The position numbers and the translations under genes were made by a program. From assembly GCF_002386445.1 (NCBI RefSeq), contig NZ_DGIR01000012.1, positions 41,977 to 105,976 of the forward strand: 64,000 nucleotides of DNA, read 5' to 3'. Each line of letters starts with the position of its first letter. Positions within the stretch are counted from its first letter, which is position 1. The notes beneath the pieces are model-generated. The model searched no databases, had not been told where the DNA came from, and worked only from the letters and a program-made list of their open reading frames with translations. This DNA is from Pseudomonas sp. UBA4617 (GTDB lineage: Bacteria > Pseudomonadota > Gammaproteobacteria > Pseudomonadales > Pseudomonadaceae). Below, one piece after another: positions 15,574 through 24,739 of this stretch.

Positions 15574-15876
15574 TTACCTGAGTTTCGACGACGAACGACG
15601 GACAATCTTGATCTTGTGGGTCAAGGTCGGCTTGCGGGTGACCGAGATCGGGCGGGTGGTCACGGTATCGATGGTGATGTTCCAGAAGCCGGTACTGGGC
15701 ACGGTGATCTTCGCCGGGAACTTGTCGAAATGGCCGCCGTGGTAGGTGTGACGGCCGCCATTCTTGAAGCTGCGGAAGTTGGCGTCGTTCATCAGGCGGA
15801 TGTTGCAGCGCTGGGAGCACTCGATGACGACGATGTCGTCCTCGTTCAGGTGCTCGCGCTGGTGTACGAATTTCAT
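15574..15876 (-). CDS. DUF1883 domain protein
   Basis: 100 residues. The family pattern is clear in CNIRLMNDANFRSFKNGGRHTY, in YHGGHFDKFPAKITVPSTGFWNITID, and in ISVTRKPTLTHKIKIVR. The start ATG (complement of 15874-15876) follows GCGGAG; a longer frame upstream lacks one. It is a cytosolic beta-sandwich-like domain. DUF1883 is sometimes fused to TIR domains in other bacteria, hinting at a signalling or defence-adjacent role, but that is inference. Confidence 0.88.
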   Translation of the reverse strand: MKFVHQREHLNEDDIVVIECSQRCNIRLMNDANFRSFKNGGRHTYHGGHFDKFPAKITVPSTGFWNITIDTVTTRPISVTRKPTLTHKIKIVRRSSSKLR

Positions 15877-16036
15877 GTGATGCTCCGCAAGGATTGGTTC
15901 TGCAAAGGCAAACGATACCATGATGTCGGGTTACACTGCCGCGCTGTTCAGCCAGGCGCAGATAAATCTGCCAAAGCAGGGAGCAAAACCGCCTGGCAGT
16001 GGTCGAAGCGGATTCTTGATGGCAGAGGTGCTGCAA

Positions 16037-16396
16037 ATGAAGTGGATGGTGGCGGCGTTGGCGGTAACGCTGGGTGGCTGCGTGAGTGTCGCGGAGCTGG
16101 AACAATCGCATGAAACACTGGACGTGATTTCCGGCAAATCCCCGCGCGAGTATGCCGATTGCGTCAAGCACAAGCTGGCCGAAACGCGCGACCCGCTGGT
16201 GGAAGAGCAGCGGGGCGATGGCCTGCGGCTGATCGTACCGCAGAAGATCAGCTCCGGCGTCGGCCCGGCGGCGCTGGTTGACATCGACAAGCGTGGCAGC
16301 GGCAGCAGCATCAAGCTACACGAACGGTTGAACAACTTCCCGCTGCGCCTGGGCGACGTACGCACCGCAGCCACGCAATGCATCTCCGGAAGTTGA
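16037..16396 (+). CDS. Putative lipoprotein, 119 aa
   Basis: N-terminus MKWMVAALAVTLGGC is a lipoprotein signal with an LGGC lipobox (Cys15), followed by SVAELEQSHETLDVISGKS. The rest is a small soluble domain (PREYADCVKHKLAE, then GLRLIVPQKI, DVRTAATQCI) with a second and third Cys that may pair. ATG 16037 has GAGGTG upstream; the longer upstream extension is not signal-like. Probably anchored in the outer membrane. No function recognised. Confidence 0.75.
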   Translation: MKWMVAALAVTLGGCVSVAELEQSHETLDVISGKSPREYADCVKHKLAETRDPLVEEQRGDGLRLIVPQKISSGVGPAALVDIDKRGSGSSIKLHERLNNFPLRLGDVRTAATQCISGS

Positions 16397-16425
16397 TCCA
16401 GGGCAACTGATCTCGCTCCTTTTGC

Positions 16426-16452
16426 TTATATGTTTTAGGCCTAAGCATATAA
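16426..16452 (+). promoter_or_regulatory. Palindrome upstream of tsdBA
   Basis: TTATATG and CATATAA flank a TTAGGCCTAA core, giving a near-perfect inverted repeat with one bulged base, about 20 bases before the tsdB start. A natural candidate for a repressor operator, possibly of a sulfur-responsive ArsR-type regulator. The identity of the regulator is inference. Confidence 0.5.
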
Positions 16453-16473
16453 CAATAGAAAAGGAGATTCGTG

Positions 16474-17124
16474 ATGACACCCCTGAGACGTGTCGTGGTC
16501 GGCAGCCTGCTGATCCTGGCCTGGCCTGCGGCGCATGCCGCCGATGGCCAGAAGGTCTTCACCCAGGGTGGGGCCAACCCCGCCGCCATGGCTTGCCTGG
16601 GTTGCCATGGCCCAGACGGCAAGGGCATTGCCGCTGCCGGCTTTCCGCGCCTGGCCGGGCTGCCGGCTGGCTACCTGCGCAAGCAGCTGCATGACTGGCG
16701 CAGCGGCAGCCGCAAGCAGCCGGTGATGGCGCCGTTGGCCAAGGCGTTGAGCGATGACGAGATCGACGCGGTCAGCAGCTACCTGGCCAGCCTGCCGGCC
16801 AGCCCCGCCGGCGAACTGCGCCGTCAGCAGATCGCCAATGACCCAACCACCCGCCTGGCCCTGTACGGCGACTGGAGCCGGCAGATACCCGGCTGCGTGC
16901 AGTGCCATGGCCCGGGCGGCAGCGGTGTTGGCGAACACTTCCCGCCTTTGGTTGGGCAGCCCGCCAGTTACCTGGTGGCTCAGCTTGATGCCTGGCGTGA
17001 CGGCAGCCGCAGCAATGACCCCAACCAGCTGATGGTCGGTGTGGCCAAGGCCATGACCGATGACGAGATCAAGGCCATCGCCGAATTCTTCGCCCGCCCT
17101 GCCAGCCAGGAGGTCACGCCATGA
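16474..17124 (+). CDS. tsdB: Di-haem cytochrome c, TsdB-like
   Basis: 216 residues with a signal peptide ending at AHA (about residue 22) and two c-haem motifs, CLGCH (41-45) and CVQCH (141-145), in a repeated two-domain layout (PRLAGLPAGYLRKQLHDWR and PLVGQPASYLVAQLDAWR). Periplasmic electron carrier, cytochrome c4-like. It overlaps the next gene by four bases (ATGA), and in other pseudomonads TsdB passes electrons from the thiosulfate dehydrogenase. ATG 16474 is used, with AAGGAG seven bases ahead; a GTG three bases earlier is possible. Confidence 0.85.
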   Translation: MTPLRRVVVGSLLILAWPAAHAADGQKVFTQGGANPAAMACLGCHGPDGKGIAAAGFPRLAGLPAGYLRKQLHDWRSGSRKQPVMAPLAKALSDDEIDAVSSYLASLPASPAGELRRQQIANDPTTRLALYGDWSRQIPGCVQCHGPGGSGVGEHFPPLVGQPASYLVAQLDAWRDGSRSNDPNQLMVGVAKAMTDDEIKAIAEFFARPASQEVTP

Positions 17125-18035
17125 AACCGCTGCTTGCAACCCTGTTGCTGCTGGCCATGGGCAGCGCCCAGGCCGCGCAGATCGCCATGGAAGACCAGTC
17201 CCAGTTGAAAGTGCCTGGGGCCCGGAAAGCGCCGCAGTTCGTGCCGCCAGCCGAAAGCGATTTGCCCGACAATGCCTTCGGCAAGATGGTGCGTGAGGGG
17301 CATGCATTGTTCGTCGACACCCGTCGGCTTATGCCTGAGGCGGTGGGCAACGGCATGAACTGCAGCAACTGCCACCTTGACCAGGGCCGGCTGGCGCATT
17401 CCGCGCCGATGTGGGGGGCGTACCCGATGTACCCCGCATACCGCAAGAAAAACGACAAGGTCAACACTTATGCCGAGCGAATCCAGGGGTGTTTCCAGTT
17501 CAGCATGAACGGCACGCCGCCGGCCGCCGACAGCCCGCAGATGACGGCGTTGGCCGTGTATTCGTACTGGTTGTCGACCAAGGCGCCGACGGGCGTGGAA
17601 ATTGCCGGGCGCGGTTACCCGGAGGTGGCGCAGCCCCAGGGCGGCTACGACTTCAAGCGTGGCCAGCAGGTGTACCGCGAACAGTGCGCGATCTGCCACG
17701 GTGACAACGGCGAAGGGCAGAAGGTAGCCGGTGAGTACGTGATGCCGCCACTGTGGGGCAAGGACTCCTACAACTGGGGTGCCGGGATGCACCGCATCAA
17801 CACAGCGGCGTCGTTCATCAAGTACAACATGCCGCTGGGCAGGCCGGGCAGTCTCAGCGACCAGCAGGCCTGGGACGTGGCGGCCTGGATCAACCGCCAT
17901 GAGCGGCCGCAGGACCCGCGGCTGGTCGAAGACTCCATCGAGAAGACACGGCTGAAGTTCCACGCCAATGACGGGGTGAACCTGTATGGGCAGAAGGTCG
18001 ATGGCGTGCTGATCGGGCAGGGCACAGGTAGCTGA
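17121..18035 (+). CDS. tsdA: Thiosulfate dehydrogenase (di-haem)
   Basis: 304 residues, signal peptide of about 18. Haem motifs CSNCH (81-85) and CAICH (189-193), and between them RIQGCFQFSMNG with Cys124, the unusual cysteine haem ligand of TsdA; KYNMPLG near 234-240 gives the methionine ligand. TsdA couples two thiosulfates to tetrathionate in the periplasm, releasing two electrons. It overlaps tsdB by four bases, so the pair is translationally coupled. The set of motifs makes this the firmest call among the cytochromes here. Confidence 0.9.
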   Translation: MKPLLATLLLLAMGSAQAAQIAMEDQSQLKVPGARKAPQFVPPAESDLPDNAFGKMVREGHALFVDTRRLMPEAVGNGMNCSNCHLDQGRLAHSAPMWGAYPMYPAYRKKNDKVNTYAERIQGCFQFSMNGTPPAADSPQMTALAVYSYWLSTKAPTGVEIAGRGYPEVAQPQGGYDFKRGQQVYREQCAICHGDNGEGQKVAGEYVMPPLWGKDSYNWGAGMHRINTAASFIKYNMPLGRPGSLSDQQAWDVAAWINRHERPQDPRLVEDSIEKTRLKFHANDGVNLYGQKVDGVLIGQGTGS

Positions 18036-18042
18036 ATGACCT

Positions 18043-18115
18043 GTACCGGACTCTTCGCCGGGGAATGCTGTTGCAGTACCCTGTGGGAGCGGGTTTCCCG
18101 CGAAGAGGCCGGTAC
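18043..18115. repeat. REP-like inverted repeat
   Basis: GTACCGG(A/C)CTCTTCGC and its reverse complement face each other over about 35 bases, with a GTGGGAGCGGG segment between. A Pseudomonas repeated extragenic palindrome placed just after tsdA; it may act as a terminator or mRNA stabiliser. Confidence 0.7.
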
Positions 18116-18290
18116 TGGCGAACGCAGCCGTGGCCATCCCTGAACGCAATATTTACCTTCCATTGGAACTATCTACACTGGGTTATCTCTATGTTCCCAA
18201 CGGTCGGCCGGCGGTAGGGCATTGTAAGGTGACTGCCGCGTGATTAGACTGCGCCGAATTCCACAGGCCTAGCCTTTTGTAAGGACGTAT

Positions 18291-19130
18291 ATGATCAAAA
18301 AATGCTTGTTCCCGGCAGCCGGTTACGGCACTCGCTTCCTGCCCGCTACCAAAGCCATGCCCAAGGAAATGCTGCCGGTGGTCAACAAGCCACTGATCCA
18401 GTATGGCGTTGAAGAGGCACTGGATGCCGGCCTGAACGAGATTTCCATCGTCACCGGGCGCGGCAAGCGTGCCCTGGAAGACCACTTCGACATCAGCTAC
18501 GAGCTGGAAAACCAGATCAAGGGCACCGACAAGGAAAAATACCTGGTCGGTATCCGTCGCCTGCTCGACGAGTGCTCGTTCTCCTACACCCGCCAGACCG
18601 AAATGAAAGGCCTGGGCCACGCCATCCTCACCGGCCGCCCGCTGATCGGCGACGAGCCGTTCGCCGTGGTGCTGGCGGACGACCTGTGCGTCAACCCCGA
18701 AGGTGACGGCGTGCTGACCCAGATGGTCAAGCTGTACAACCAGTTCCGCTGCTCGATCGTTGCCATCCAGGAAGTCGACCCGCAGGAAACCAACAAGTAC
18801 GGCGTGATTGCCGGTGACATGATCCGTGACGACATCTTCCGTGTCACCAACATGGTCGAGAAGCCAAAGCCGGAAGACGCCCCGTCCAACCTGGCGATCA
18901 TCGGCCGTTACATCCTGACCCCGGATATCTTCGATATCATTGCCAACACCGAGCCGGGTAAAGGTGGTGAGATCCAGATCACCGACGCGCTGATGCAACA
19001 GGCGCAGAATGGCTGCGTGATCGCCTACAAGTTCAAGGGCAAGCGTTTCGACTGCGGTGGTGCCGAAGGCTATATCGACGCGACCAACTTCTGCTTCGAG
19101 AACTACTACAAGACCGGCAAGGCTTATTGA
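18291..19130 (+). CDS. galU: UTP-glucose-1-phosphate uridylyltransferase
   Basis: 279 residues, the usual GalU size. The nucleotidyl-transfer start FPAAGYGTRFLPATKAMPKEML, the second lysine region VEKPKPEDAPSNLAI and the GGAEGYIDATNF end identify it. It makes UDP-glucose for lipopolysaccharide, exopolysaccharide and trehalose synthesis in the cytosol. ATG 18291 follows TAAGGA. A terminator (19148-19175) follows and gor lies directly downstream on the same strand, an order kept in pseudomonads. Confidence 0.97.
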   Translation: MIKKCLFPAAGYGTRFLPATKAMPKEMLPVVNKPLIQYGVEEALDAGLNEISIVTGRGKRALEDHFDISYELENQIKGTDKEKYLVGIRRLLDECSFSYTRQTEMKGLGHAILTGRPLIGDEPFAVVLADDLCVNPEGDGVLTQMVKLYNQFRCSIVAIQEVDPQETNKYGVIAGDMIRDDIFRVTNMVEKPKPEDAPSNLAIIGRYILTPDIFDIIANTEPGKGGEIQITDALMQQAQNGCVIAYKFKGKRFDCGGAEGYIDATNFCFENYYKTGKAY

Positions 19131-19147
19131 TCAGCCTGCTGGCCGCA

Positions 19148-19175
19148 AAGCCACCCTTCGGGGTGGCTTTTTTGT
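19148..19175 (+). terminator. Terminator after galU
   Basis: AGCCACCC-TTCG-GGGTGGCT followed by six T: a stable UUCG-type tetraloop hairpin 18 bases after the galU stop. Confidence 0.9.
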
Positions 19176-19226
19176 TTGCGGCAGCCAACGGCGTTATGCT
19201 GGGCGCCTGCCTAGGAGACTGAATAC

Positions 19227-20582
19227 ATGGCCTACGATTTTGATCTGTTCGTGATTGGCGCCGGGTCCGGCGGTGTGCGGGCGGCGCGCTTTGCCGCCGG
19301 CTTCGGCGCGAAGGTGGCGGTGGCCGAAAGCCGCTACCTGGGCGGTACCTGCGTCAACGTCGGCTGCGTGCCGAAAAAGCTGCTGGTGTACGGCGCGCAC
19401 GTTGCCGACGAGCTGGAGCAGGCGGCAGGTTTCGGCTGGAGCCTTGAAGAAGGGCACTTCGACTGGGGCACGCTGATTGCCAACAAGAACCGCGAAATCG
19501 AACGCCTCAATGGCATCTACCGCAACCTGCTGCTCAACAGTGGGGTGACCCTGCTGCAGGGTCATGCGCGGTTGACCGGTGCCAATGAAGTGGAAGTGGA
19601 AGGCCAGCGCTACACTGCCGAGCACATTCTCATTGCCACCGGTGGCTGGCCACAGGTGCCGGACATTCCAGGCAAGGAACTGGCCATCACCTCCAACGAA
19701 GCCTTCTACCTCAAGGACCTGCCGCGCCGGGTGCTGGTGGTCGGCGGCGGTTATATCGCCGTGGAGTTCGCTGGCATCTTCCACGGGCTGGGTGCCAACA
19801 CCACCTTGCTGTATCGCGGCGACCTGTTCCTGCGAGGCTTTGACGGCTCGGTGCGCACCCACCTCAAGGAAGAGCTGGAAAAGCGCGGCCTGGACTTGCA
19901 GTTCAACGCCGACATCCAGCGCATCGACAAGCTCGAGGACGGCAGCCTCAAGGCCACCCTCCACGACGGCCGCGAGCTGGTTACCGATTGTGTGTTCTAC
20001 GCCACCGGCCGCCGCCCGATGCTCGACAACCTGGGCCTGGAAAACACCGGTGTGGAACTGGACGCGCGCGGCTTCATCCATGTCGACGATCAATACCAGA
20101 CAACCGCGCCGTCGATCCTGGCCATCGGTGACGTGATTGGTCGTGTGCAACTCACCCCGGTCGCCCTGGCCGAAGGCATGGCGGTGGCGCGGCGCCTGTT
20201 CAAGCCTGAGCAATATCGCCCGGTGGATTACCGCAACATCCCCACGGCAGTGTTCAGCCAGCCACCGATCGGCACTGTGGGCCTGAGCGAAGAGCAGGCG
20301 CTGGAAGCCGGGCACAAGGTGCAGATCTTCGAAAGCCGCTTCCGCGCCATGAAGCTGACCCTCACCGATATCCAGGAGAAGACCCTGATGAAGCTTGTGG
20401 TGGATGCCGAGACCGACAAGGTGCTGGGCTGTCACATGGTCGGCCCGGATGCCGGCGAGATCATCCAGGGGCTGGGCATCGCGCTGAAGGCCGGCGCCAC
20501 CAAACAGCAGTTCGACGAGACCATCGGCGTTCACCCCACTGCCGCCGAAGAGTTCGTTACCCTGCGCACCATCACCCGCTGA
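19227..20582 (+). CDS. gor: Glutathione-disulfide reductase
   Basis: 451 residues. FAD site GAGSGGVRAAR, redox disulfide Cys42-Cys47 in GGTCVNVGCVPKK, NADPH-site GGGYIAVEFAGIF, and the C-terminal active-site HPTAAEE. It reduces oxidised glutathione with NADPH in the cytosol, and acts with AhpCF nearby in peroxide and thiol stress. The PTxxE end distinguishes it from mercury reductase. ATG 19227 with GGAGA upstream. Confidence 0.96.
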   Translation: MAYDFDLFVIGAGSGGVRAARFAAGFGAKVAVAESRYLGGTCVNVGCVPKKLLVYGAHVADELEQAAGFGWSLEEGHFDWGTLIANKNREIERLNGIYRNLLLNSGVTLLQGHARLTGANEVEVEGQRYTAEHILIATGGWPQVPDIPGKELAITSNEAFYLKDLPRRVLVVGGGYIAVEFAGIFHGLGANTTLLYRGDLFLRGFDGSVRTHLKEELEKRGLDLQFNADIQRIDKLEDGSLKATLHDGRELVTDCVFYATGRRPMLDNLGLENTGVELDARGFIHVDDQYQTTAPSILAIGDVIGRVQLTPVALAEGMAVARRLFKPEQYRPVDYRNIPTAVFSQPPIGTVGLSEEQALEAGHKVQIFESRFRAMKLTLTDIQEKTLMKLVVDAETDKVLGCHMVGPDAGEIIQGLGIALKAGATKQQFDETIGVHPTAAEEFVTLRTITR

Positions 20583-20594
20583 TGGTCCCCGGCG

Positions 20595-20630
20595 GGAAGC
20601 ATGGTCTCGTGTACACGAGGTCATGTTTCC
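20595..20630 (+). terminator. Hairpin after gor
   Basis: A 14-base perfect palindrome CTCGTGTACACGAG flanked by GGAA(G/A)CATG arms, 36 bases overall. There is no clean T run, so it may be a stabilising hairpin rather than a classical terminator. Confidence 0.5.
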
Positions 20631-20779
20631 TACCTTGGGGGGGTGATTTTCAACTGCTCGGCTGCTGAGTCAGCCTACATTTTTCCCGTGTCACCTTACT
20701 GATACTGCACCGCGCCGCATCCAGCGGCCGGGGCCTGGCAGCCAATGCCTGGCCATTTCCATGAGTAAAGAGGGTGACT

Positions 20780-21304
20780 ATGAACTCGAAGTCGTTGCTT
20801 GCAGGCTGCTGCATGCTGTTCTTCTGGGCGCAGGCAGCACAGGCCGATTATGGCCAGATCAGCCTGGACGGCCTGGTAGAGGCGCCAACCTGTCAAATCA
20901 ATGGTGGTAACGGCAACCTGCCGGTCTCGTTGCCTCCGGTAAACGCGGCATTGCTTGCCAGCCCCGGTCAGACTGCCGGGAACACGCCCTTCCAGCTGGA
21001 TCTCACCAATTGCTCCCCGGGTGTCACCCGGGTATCGACCTATTTCGAAACTGGCCCGACCATCAGCCCGGAAGGGCGTCTGATCGTGGATGCAGGCGGT
21101 AGCGAGAATGTCCAGGTGGAACTGCTCAACGGTGAACAGCGGCCGATGAACCTGGCGGCGCCAAAGGGCTCGCAGAACTCGCAGGTGGTGCCGATCGTCA
21201 GCGGCAGTGCGACATTGCGCTACACCGCCCGCTACTACTCCACCGGTGGCACCACGCCTGGCTTGGTGGCAACCCGCGTGCAGTACTCGCTCGACTATCC
21301 ATGA
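20780..21304 (+). CDS. Type 1-like fimbrial subunit
   Basis: 174 residues with a signal peptide (about 24 residues, AAQA-DYG). The mature chain starts with an ISLDGLVEAPTCQI donor-strand region; Cys in APTCQI and LTNCSPG are the conserved disulfide of chaperone-usher pilins, and TRVQYSLDYP is the penultimate-Tyr C-terminus. It is secreted to form the fimbrial shaft. A GTG six bases upstream is possible, but ATG 20780 has GAGGG at the right spacing. First gene of a three-gene chaperone-usher operon. Confidence 0.88.
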   Translation: MNSKSLLAGCCMLFFWAQAAQADYGQISLDGLVEAPTCQINGGNGNLPVSLPPVNAALLASPGQTAGNTPFQLDLTNCSPGVTRVSTYFETGPTISPEGRLIVDAGGSENVQVELLNGEQRPMNLAAPKGSQNSQVVPIVSGSATLRYTARYYSTGGTTPGLVATRVQYSLDYP

Positions 21305-21365
21305 CATTTCCCCGAAGGCGGCCCGTTCCAGGGCTGCCTTTCCGACGTTCCTGAGCACCTACATC

Positions 21366-22103
21366 ATGCGTTTCTTCTTCAACGTCCTGCGGCGTGGACT
21401 GCTGCTGGCCGTCTGCCTGGCATCGCCGCCTCTTGCCGCCAATGTGGTCATCGCCAACACGCGGGTTGTGTTTCCTGCCGCCCAGTCCGAAGTCACGGTC
21501 AAACTGAGCAATGTCGGCAGTTCGCCCTCGCTGGTCCAGGCCTGGGTCGACGATGGTCGGCCACAGGCCCAGATACAGGACCTGCAGGTGCCATTCAACG
21601 TGATGCCCGCCATGTTTCGCCTCGATGCTGGCAAAGGCCAGAGCCTGAGGCTGTTCCATGACGGTGAGGCAATGCCCGCCGACCGCGAAAGCCTGTACTG
21701 GCTCAATGTGCTGGAAGTGCCCCCGAAGGGTTCGGGGAATGCCCTGCAGGTGGCGCTACGTTCACGCATCAAATTGCTCTATCGGCCGGCAGGGTTGCCG
21801 GGGAAAGCCGTCGATGCCCACCGTCGGCTTACCTGGCAATTGCTGCGTGAAGGCCAGCAATGGCTGCTTACCGCCAGCAACCCCGGCCCGTATGTGGTCA
21901 ACCTGGCCAGTGTGACCCTGGAGCAGGACCGCCACAGCCCAGTGGAGCTGGGCCCCAACCATGTGCTGCCGTTCGCCAGCACCCGCTTCAGCGTCGAGCG
22001 CCTGGCTGGCCAGGCCACTGTTCGGCTGCACTATGCCTTCATCGACGACTACGGCGCGGTACGTGCCGCACCACAAGCGGTGACCGTGCATTTGGCCAAC
22101 TGA
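21366..22103 (+). CDS. Periplasmic fimbrial chaperone (PapD-like)
   Basis: 245 residues with a signal peptide ending PLAA. First domain begins NVVIANTRVVFPAAQSEVTVKL, and SLYWLNVLEVPPKG is the chaperone signature (YWLNVxxIPP); a basic RSRIKLLYRPAGLP follows. The C-terminal domain carries the usual barrel strands. It folds the pilin and delivers it to the usher. Weak ribosome site, 61 bases after the pilin stop, so probably read from the same mRNA. Confidence 0.9.
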   Translation: MRFFFNVLRRGLLLAVCLASPPLAANVVIANTRVVFPAAQSEVTVKLSNVGSSPSLVQAWVDDGRPQAQIQDLQVPFNVMPAMFRLDAGKGQSLRLFHDGEAMPADRESLYWLNVLEVPPKGSGNALQVALRSRIKLLYRPAGLPGKAVDAHRRLTWQLLREGQQWLLTASNPGPYVVNLASVTLEQDRHSPVELGPNHVLPFASTRFSVERLAGQATVRLHYAFIDDYGAVRAAPQAVTVHLAN

Positions 22104-22116
22104 GGCGCAGGGTACG

Positions 22117-24600
22117 ATGCATAAGCCATTGCGACTCAAGCTTCGCCGTCCTTCAGCCGCGGGCGTGTTGATGGGGTTGCTCATTGCCCCGGCAAGCGCC
22201 GTCGAGTTCGATGCCGGGCTGCTTCGGGAGGGAACCCCAGCCGACCTGCGTCGCTACGAGCAAGACACGGTAGTGCCCGAGGGCAGGTACTCTCTCGACG
22301 TGATGCTGAACCAGCAGTGGCTGGGGCGTCATCGGGTGCTTCTGCGGGCGCAGGGGCAAAGTGGTCAGGCAACACCTTGCTACAGCGAAACCTTGCTGCA
22401 GGCGCTGGGCGTGGACCTGCGCCGCCTTGGCCGCGAGAGCGCCGACCTGCTCGCCCAGGAGGGCGCTTGCGCAGGGCTGGGTAGCCTCGTTGCGCAGAGC
22501 CGCGAAACGCTGGATTTCGCCAACCTGAGGCTGGACCTGAGCATCCCGCAGCAAGCCTTGCAGCGCTTGCCCGGCGGATACCTGCCGGCGGAAAACTGGG
22601 ACAGCGGCATTACTGCCGGGTTCTTCGACTACCGCCTGAACCTGTATGAGCAGCAGGACCTTGAGCAGGGCAATACCACCCGCCAGGCCTACCTGGGGGT
22701 ACGCTCCGGGTTCAACAGCGGCCGCTGGTACTGGCGCCACGAAGGCAGCTGGCAGGCTTCCTCGGGTATTGCCTCGCGTTATCAGGCCATGGCCACGTCG
22801 GTGCAGCGGGATATTCCCGCCTGGGCAGCGCAATTGACCATTGGCGACAGCTTCAGCCGCTCGGAAGTATTCGAGGGCAGCGCCATGCGCGGCCTATTAC
22901 TGGGCAGCGACCAGCGCATGCTGCCGGAGCAGCAACGCGGCTTCGCCCCTGTGGTGAAGGGCGTCGCCAACAGCGTCGCGTTGGTCAGCATCCGCCAGCG
23001 CGGTGTGCTGATCCATGAATCCACTGTCGCGCCGGGGCCGTTCGAGATTGACGACCTGTACGCCAATGACCTGCACGATGACCTGGAGGTGACGCTGCGC
23101 GAGGCCGATGGCAGTGTGCGCACGTTCATCCAGCCCTATGCCGCCGCGCCACTGGCACTGCGCCCTGGCGCAAGGCGTTTCGAACTGGCCAGTGGCGTCT
23201 GGCGTCAGGCGTACGGGCGCTCGGGCCCGGGCTTTGTGCAAGGCAGTTGGCAGCAAGGCCTGGGCAACCACTTGAGCGTGCACGGCGGTAGCTGGTTGGC
23301 CGAGGATTACCTGGCCAGTGCCATGGGGGTTGCCATGAACACCGGGCTGGGAGCGCTGGGCCTGACCGGGTATCACGCCAGCGCCGAGCCTGCCCGCAAC
23401 CGCCAGATGCGTGGCCAGGCCTGGCGCCTGAGCTGGCGCCAGCGCTTGAGCACTACCGATACCGACTTGAGCGCGACGTTGTCCCGCAGCGACGGGCCAG
23501 GCTACTACAGCTTCAACGACTATGCCCGCGCCGTGACTGGTGCGCGCATCGAACCGCTGCGTTGGCAGGCGGGCCTGGGTGTGGATCAACCCGTGGGCGA
23601 GCGGGGCGGTCGCTTCACTTTGCGCGCCAGCCTGCGACAGCGTTGGGCCGGCAGTGGCCGTAGCGAGAGTTACAGCGTTGGCTACAACAACCACATCGGG
23701 TCGCTCAGCTATGGCATCAACCTGAGCCGCGAGCTGGCTGTGACAGGCCATGCTGTCGACGCCCTCATGTTCAATGCCAGCCTGCCGCTTGGCGAGCGCC
23801 GGCGGTCCTCGCTCAGCACGGCGCTGAACAGCGACTCTCGCGGCCAGGGCAGCGCCAGCGTTCGTTGGCGAGGCGTGTCCGGTGAGCATGGCCAATGGGG
23901 CCATGGGCTGGCGCTGGTGCGCCAGGAGGGCGAGCGGGCCGACAGTGGCTTCGACGCCACCCTGCAGCACCGTGGGTCGAGTGGGGATATCCAGGGCGCG
24001 TTGTCGAGCCGGCGTGGCTATCGCCAGGCGACGCTGGGGGCGCAAGGCGCCGTGGTCGCCCATGCCGGTGGCCTGATCACCGCACCGTCGCTGGGCGAGA
24101 GCTTTGCCATCGTGCATGCGCCGGGCGCCGATGCCGCGCGCCTGCGCCAGCAACCGCAGGTCAGTCTCGACCGGCGCGGTTACGCGGTCATGCCGGCACT
24201 GGTGCCTTACCACGTCAATACGGTCGAGCTCGACCCCAAAGGCATGTCCCGTGATACCGAGTTGCAGCTGACCGCCCAATCGGTGGTGCCACGCGCCGGT
24301 GCTGCCTCGTTGCTGCGATACCCGACGCGCAGCGGTCGCCAGTTCACCTTGCGGGCCCGTTTCGAGGATGGCAGGGCGCTGCCGTTCGGCGCGCTGGTGT
24401 TCGCCGCACAGGCCAGTGGCCAGGCCAGCGAGTTGGGCATGGTCGGCCAAGGCAGCCGGCTGCATGTGCGTACCGCCAGGGATGCCGGCACGCTGCTGGT
24501 CAAGTGGGGTGACGCGCCAGATGAGCAATGTTCATTGGCGTACCAGCTGGACGAAAGGCCGATGCAGCGGGTGCACATCTGCAGGCGCGGCGGCGCTTAG
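22117..24600 (+). CDS. Outer-membrane usher protein
   Basis: 827 residues, the length of FimD/PapC ushers. A signal peptide (about 28 residues, PASA-VEFD) is followed by an N-terminal chaperone-binding domain with FDAGLL and QQWLGRHRVLL, then the large beta-barrel with repeated aromatic strands, a plug segment (VHGGSWL region) and a C-terminal domain ending with two Cys (EQCSLAY...VHICRRG), the typical usher tail. Starts 13 bases after the chaperone. It forms the secretion pore for the pilin. Confidence 0.9.
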   Translation: MHKPLRLKLRRPSAAGVLMGLLIAPASAVEFDAGLLREGTPADLRRYEQDTVVPEGRYSLDVMLNQQWLGRHRVLLRAQGQSGQATPCYSETLLQALGVDLRRLGRESADLLAQEGACAGLGSLVAQSRETLDFANLRLDLSIPQQALQRLPGGYLPAENWDSGITAGFFDYRLNLYEQQDLEQGNTTRQAYLGVRSGFNSGRWYWRHEGSWQASSGIASRYQAMATSVQRDIPAWAAQLTIGDSFSRSEVFEGSAMRGLLLGSDQRMLPEQQRGFAPVVKGVANSVALVSIRQRGVLIHESTVAPGPFEIDDLYANDLHDDLEVTLREADGSVRTFIQPYAAAPLALRPGARRFELASGVWRQAYGRSGPGFVQGSWQQGLGNHLSVHGGSWLAEDYLASAMGVAMNTGLGALGLTGYHASAEPARNRQMRGQAWRLSWRQRLSTTDTDLSATLSRSDGPGYYSFNDYARAVTGARIEPLRWQAGLGVDQPVGERGGRFTLRASLRQRWAGSGRSESYSVGYNNHIGSLSYGINLSRELAVTGHAVDALMFNASLPLGERRRSSLSTALNSDSRGQGSASVRWRGVSGEHGQWGHGLALVRQEGERADSGFDATLQHRGSSGDIQGALSSRRGYRQATLGAQGAVVAHAGGLITAPSLGESFAIVHAPGADAARLRQQPQVSLDRRGYAVMPALVPYHVNTVELDPKGMSRDTELQLTAQSVVPRAGAASLLRYPTRSGRQFTLRARFEDGRALPFGALVFAAQASGQASELGMVGQGSRLHVRTARDAGTLLVKWGDAPDEQCSLAYQLDERPMQRVHICRRGGA

Positions 24601-24739
24601 AAAGCAACGTGTCTATCCAGGCACAGGCTTTATAGCCAAAACCAATGATGCGCATGAGGTTTGCCAATGAGCCTAATCACCGACCAGCGGTTAGGATTCT
24701 CTCCGTCAACTGATTCCAACCCATGAAGGAGCGTCTCTC

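Noticed and set aside
14344..16113. A 589-codon plus-strand frame across the NMO-like gene and small genes
   Set aside because: Opposite strand genes have ribosome sites and recognised families; the frame has none.
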